DNA of 7,864 nt, from contig JAOULB010000085.1 in the NCBI GenBank assembly GCA_029882235.1, positions 1 to 7,864 on the forward strand, given 5' to 3'. The stretch is from Gammaproteobacteria bacterium. GTDB lineage: Bacteria > Pseudomonadota > Gammaproteobacteria > UBA6429 > Thiohalophilaceae. Position 1 is the first letter of the stretch; every line of letters begins with the position of its first letter. Under the pieces are notes generated by a model. That model did not search any database. It was not told where the DNA came from and saw nothing but the letters and a program-made list of their open reading frames with translations. Below are positions 5,683-7,864 of this stretch, piece by piece. The translations under genes were made by a program, and so were the position numbers.

Positions 5683-6225
5683 TTAATCTTCAGTTTCCTG
5701 CAGTAATTTTCGCAGCTGGCCACGGGCCCGGTTGAGGCGGGATTTCAGGGTGCCAATCGGGGTGTCCAGTATGATTTCCAGCTCACTCAGGGTGAAGCCC
5801 TCAACATCGTGAAGAATTACGACGGCATGCTGATCCGAGTTAAGTGTCGCCAGTACCTGCTGGAGCTGATGTTGCAGCTGGGTGGTTTCGGCAGCATTTT
5901 CTGGTTCTATCTCGGATTTGTCCGCCTGAGTTTCGAGCAAACTCTGATAATCACTGACCAGGTTCAGGGGAGAGCGCTCCTTTTGTCGGTATTGGTCGAC
6001 AAACTGCCGATAAAGCACCTTAGCCAGCCAGGGGCGTAAATTCTGGATTGTCTGAAGCTCCTTATAACGTGGATAAAGTTTAATGAGGACGTCCTGAACC
6101 AGATCCTCTGCATCATCCTGATTCTGGCAAAATCGATAGGCCAGCTGATACAGGTGCTGGACGTGTGGCTGGAGCAGTTGCTCAAAACTGGTACCAGCTC
6201 GATGAGGGAATCGGAATAACATCAC
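5683..6225 (-). CDS. ECF-family RNA polymerase sigma factor
   Basis: A 180-residue group 4 (ECF) sigma-70 factor with only domains 2 and 4. Domain 2 covers about residues 14-84: LYQLAYRFCQNQDDAEDLVQ is region 2.1/2.2 (core binding) and LRPWLAKVLYRQFVDQYRQK is region 2.3/2.4 (-10 recognition). A Glu/Gln-rich linker (about 88-115) follows. Domain 4 (about 116-175) ends with the helix-turn-helix FTLSELEIILDTPIGTLKSR plus the basic RLNRARGQLRKLL (-35 recognition). No extra C-terminal domain is present. The start may be the GTG at 6225 or the ATG at 6222; AGGA (6238-6235) is 9 bases before the GTG and 12 before the ATG. The next gene is its probable inhibitor, so the pair forms a membrane-linked signalling unit. 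The ECF subgroup cannot be assigned by eye. Targets in this window might include the internal promoter at 5654-5681. Confidence 0.93.
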   Translation of the reverse strand: MMLFRFPHRAGTSFEQLLQPHVQHLYQLAYRFCQNQDDAEDLVQDVLIKLYPRYKELQTIQNLRPWLAKVLYRQFVDQYRQKERSPLNLVSDYQSLLETQADKSEIEPENAAETTQLQHQLQQVLATLNSDQHAVVILHDVEGFTLSELEIILDTPIGTLKSRLNRARGQLRKLLQETED

Positions 6226-6274
6226 AGCAATTGATCCTGCCGGCTTAACTGAGAAAGCCTAAAGGTCACAGATA

Positions 6275-6324
6275 TTGAGACTTTTTGAGAATGATACATA
6301 TTCGCTAATCATATCTGGTATATT
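6275..6324 (+). promoter_or_regulatory. Candidate promoter region of the DUF481-type gene
   Basis: Two options are visible. TTGAGA (6275-6280) is followed after 16 bases by CATATT (6297-6302), a fair sigma-70 pair. Alternatively TGGTATATT (6316-6324) is an extended -10 element without a clear -35. TTGAGA is repeated at 6285-6290, one helical turn from the first copy, and could also be an operator. Both would give short leaders before the ATG at 6359. Confidence 0.3.
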
Positions 6325-6336
6325 TAAAAGAGTCAG
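6308..6336 (-). promoter_or_regulatory. Candidate sigma-70 promoter for the sigma factor operon
   Basis: On the minus strand CTGACT (6336-6331) and TATGAT (6313-6308) are separated by 17 bases, four and five matches to the -35 and -10 consensus. The transcript would start near 6301 and have a leader of about 75 bases before the sigma gene. It overlaps the region expected to hold the promoter of the divergent DUF481 gene, so the two directions could interfere or share control. Confidence 0.38.
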
Positions 6337-6358
6337 AATAATTATAAAGCCTGGACAA

Positions 6359-7144
6359 ATGCACAAAATCACAAATGCATTAAGACGCTATTTATTTTTC
6401 ATTTTAGTCTATTCAAGTTTTGCCAATATGGCTCAAGCCATAGTGAATATGGATGATCTGCATTTTAAGGGGAAAAAAGAGCCTTTCTCTGGCTCAGTGA
6501 GTTTGGCCGCGAGTAGTGTTTCGGGGAATACGGATCAATCCAGTGTTAATTTATCGACGCAGGTTCAATGGAATCGTGAGGAATATATCAATCTAATCGT
6601 GCTTGGTTACGCTTATGGGAAGAGTAATGGCGAACGCAATGTAAAAAACTCCTTTATTCATACTCGCCATGTACACCAGTTATCTGAGTCACTGGATTAT
6701 GAGCTCTACGCACAACTTGAAGAAAATGAGTTCACACGGCTCAATTATCGTGGGTTGTATGGTGCGGGACTGCGAATCCCGTTTTGGGGTTCAAAGTCTC
6801 ATATCGCATTCCTTGGACTAGGTGGTTTTCACGAGGTGGAAAAAATCTCAGACTCAGGCGGCGGGAGTTCTGATGGCGAGATTCATCAGACTGAACGCTG
6901 GAATTTCTATCTTATGTCCAGGTATAAGGGCGACACCGTGAAATTTAGTAATACTCTGTACTGGCAGCCCCGCATGGGCGATTTCCCTGATCGGCGCGGA
7001 TTATTTGTCTCTTTATTAAAGGTCAAGGCGAATAAGGATCTCTATATGACGCTCAAATTTGAGGTGGCCCATGATAGCCTGCCACCTGCGGGGGTTGAAG
7101 AAACCGATAAACGTGTAAAAACCGGTTTTGAGTATGAATTTTGA
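6359..7144 (+). CDS. DUF481-type outer-membrane beta-barrel protein (YdiY-like)
   Basis: A predicted outer-membrane barrel of unknown function, 261 residues from the chosen start. A Sec signal peptide is at the N-terminus (MHKITNALRRYLFFILVYSS, cleavage after MAQA at residue 27). The mature part shows the DUF481 pattern: an opening strand FSGSVSLAASSVSGNTDQSS with the SGNT motif, alternating strands (YINLIVLGYAYGKSNGE), then LNYRGLYGAGLRIPFW (128-143). Further alternating strands lead to a final aromatic residue (TGFEYEF), the barrel sorting signal. The ATG at 6359 is chosen because the signal peptide begins there; the frame extends to a TTG at 6275 with an extra 28 residues of no export character. 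The ribosome binding site is weak (CTGGAC). It is divergent from the sigma operon across 133 bases, so it may belong to the same response, but no clear ECF promoter precedes it. Other members of this family are linked to salt or acid stress; no role can be fixed here. Confidence 0.85.
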   Translation: MHKITNALRRYLFFILVYSSFANMAQAIVNMDDLHFKGKKEPFSGSVSLAASSVSGNTDQSSVNLSTQVQWNREEYINLIVLGYAYGKSNGERNVKNSFIHTRHVHQLSESLDYELYAQLEENEFTRLNYRGLYGAGLRIPFWGSKSHIAFLGLGGFHEVEKISDSGGGSSDGEIHQTERWNFYLMSRYKGDTVKFSNTLYWQPRMGDFPDRRGLFVSLLKVKANKDLYMTLKFEVAHDSLPPAGVEETDKRVKTGFEYEF

Positions 7145-7179
7145 TGGCTTGTCAGGGTAAACGGCTCGAATAGATTGAC

Positions 7180-7185
7180 TATAAT
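7180..7185 (+). promoter_or_regulatory. Candidate -10 box for the first PilZ gene
   Basis: A perfect TATAAT lies 60 bases before the PilZ start codon and 35 bases after the DUF481 stop. No -35 match is seen at 16-18 bases; TTGACT at 7175-7180 overlaps it and cannot serve. It suggests the PilZ gene is transcribed separately from the barrel gene. Confidence 0.28.
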
Positions 7186-7245
7186 TGGCTGGGACAGAGG
7201 AAATGTGGAAATAAGACCATTTGCTACTTTGAATATGGAACGAGA

Positions 7246-7581
7246 ATGAAAGAAAGGCGTAATTTTTTACGTAATCCGGTCACTGCGAGAGTCAATATCA
7301 GCCATGGATCATTTGGCAGTTTGATGGCAAACACAGTGGAGATTTCTGATGGGGGAATGTCGGTACTGCTTGACCATGATCGAAAAATACCCGAAGGGAG
7401 TCATTTACAAATTCAGATGCTGGATTCAGCCAATCCACATATTATATTTAATATGAAAGTTATTCGTTCTGAGGGAAAGCTAATGGGCATGCAATTTATT
7501 GATTATGAATTGCAGGGCGTGCGTCACCGAATCGATGAGTTGGTCGGAGAAATGAAAAAGGCCTTTGATGATCGGTCTTAA
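7246..7581 (+). CDS. PilZ-domain protein (probable c-di-GMP receptor), first of a tandem pair
   Basis: A 111-residue cytoplasmic single-domain protein. PilZ domains bind cyclic di-GMP through an N-terminal RxxxR and a following (D/N)xSxxG motif. Here RNFLR (residues 5-9) supplies the first and EISDGG (32-37) the second, with Glu in place of the usual Asp or Asn at its first position. The rest alternates strands of a small barrel (GMSVLLDHD, GSHLQIQML, IIFNMKVIRS, GKLMGMQFIDY) and ends in a helix (VRHRIDELVGEMKKAF), the normal PilZ layout and length. GGAACGAGA precedes the ATG, a good ribosome binding site. A second PilZ gene starts 69 bases downstream on the same strand. The output (motility, adhesion, polysaccharide) is not shown by the context. 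The Glu substitution could weaken ligand binding; that is inference. Confidence 0.88.
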   Translation: MKERRNFLRNPVTARVNISHGSFGSLMANTVEISDGGMSVLLDHDRKIPEGSHLQIQMLDSANPHIIFNMKVIRSEGKLMGMQFIDYELQGVRHRIDELVGEMKKAFDDRS

Positions 7582-7650
7582 TTATTATTTGCTCATCTAG
7601 AGAGTAAAATTCTTTATACAAAATTGGGATGGCTAAGTTAGATAATATCT

Positions 7651-7864
7651 ATGAAAGATAAACGCGAACATCAGCGCATCCAGTTGCTGCGAAAAGTTTT
7701 AGTGATCCTCCCCGATGGCGGGGAGGCATCACTTGACGTCCTTGATTACTCTATGGGTGGGATGAGCATCGTGAGCCAGATAGAGTTCAGCGTTGGCGAA
7801 CAGCTTCAGTTAAAATCGCTAGTTACCCTCGATGGTGAAGAAAAAACGCTGGATTTAATTGGGG
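7651..7864 (+). CDS. Second PilZ-domain protein (3' truncated by window end)
   Basis: The frame runs open to the right edge, giving 71 residues of a longer protein. It begins MKDKREHQRIQLLRKVLVIL and holds both PilZ signatures: REHQR (residues 5-9) matching RxxxR, and DYSMGG (32-37) matching (D/N)xSxxG exactly. The spacing between the two motifs is the same as in the preceding PilZ gene, so the two look like a tandem duplication that has since diverged strongly. The ATG is fixed by an in-frame TAG at 7639-7641; no strong ribosome binding site is visible. A role as a c-di-GMP receptor follows from the motifs; whether the missing C-terminus carries another domain cannot be told. Confidence 0.82.
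   Translation, partial: MKDKREHQRIQLLRKVLVILPDGGEASLDVLDYSMGGMSIVSQIEFSVGEQLQLKSLVTLDGEEKTLDLIG

Noticed and set aside
6240..6270. Possible ECF promoter (GTGACC ... GTTA) before the sigma gene
   Set aside because: The spacing between the two parts is about 14 bases and does not fit the GGAACC-N16-CGTGTT pattern.
6275..6358. TTG start of the DUF481-type gene at 6275
   Set aside because: It would bury the signal peptide behind 28 residues; the ATG at 6359 starts a normal signal peptide.
7201..7230. Sigma-54-like promoter (GG ... GC) before the first PilZ gene
   Set aside because: The GG and GC are 14 bases apart instead of 10.

Overview
The window looks like chromosomal DNA of a gammaproteobacterium with moderate-to-low GC. 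The clues are a MetA of the 'MPLIANTKLPAFERL' type, which I associate from memory with sulfur-oxidising and related gammaproteobacteria, a diheme c-type cytochrome, two outer-membrane barrel proteins ending in Phe, and PilZ proteins. I cannot fix the genus. There are ten genes, two cut by the window edges. I see no rRNA, tRNA, CRISPR array, insertion sequence or phage gene, and no gene-free stretch longer than about 135 bases.

Layout. 1-385 (+): the end of a small membrane protein with a SHOCT-like tail. 416-1096 (+): an exported diheme cytochrome c of the c4/c553 type. It converges, with a 3-base gap, on a minus-strand block (4383 to 1100) of a TPR/beta-barrel outer-membrane protein, a P-loop ATPase of unknown function and metA (homoserine O-acyltransferase). 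The ATPase and metA are only 10 bases apart and are almost surely one transcript. Further upstream on the same strand (6225 to 4485) is a three-gene operon: an ECF sigma factor, a membrane-spanning zinc-finger anti-sigma factor, and a secreted, extremely acidic Asp-Lys repeat protein. Divergent from the sigma gene is a DUF481-type outer-membrane beta-barrel protein (6359-7144, +). It is followed by two PilZ-domain genes (7246-7581 and 7651 to the window end).

How the genes may work together. The sigma and anti-sigma genes make a standard cell-surface signalling pair: the anti-sigma holds the sigma factor at the inner membrane and has a periplasmic beta-rich domain that could sense a signal. 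Two features are unusual: the Asp-Lys repeat protein as third gene, and an ECF-type promoter-like sequence (GGAACC-N16-CGTGTT) in the 49-base gap between sigma and anti-sigma. That promoter would let the sigma factor raise its own inhibitor and the acidic protein without raising itself. Two outer-membrane barrel genes flank the operon, which suggests, as inference only, an envelope-centred response. This operon is the best candidate in the window for something not yet described. The second is the tight pairing of the uncharacterised kinase-like ATPase with metA.
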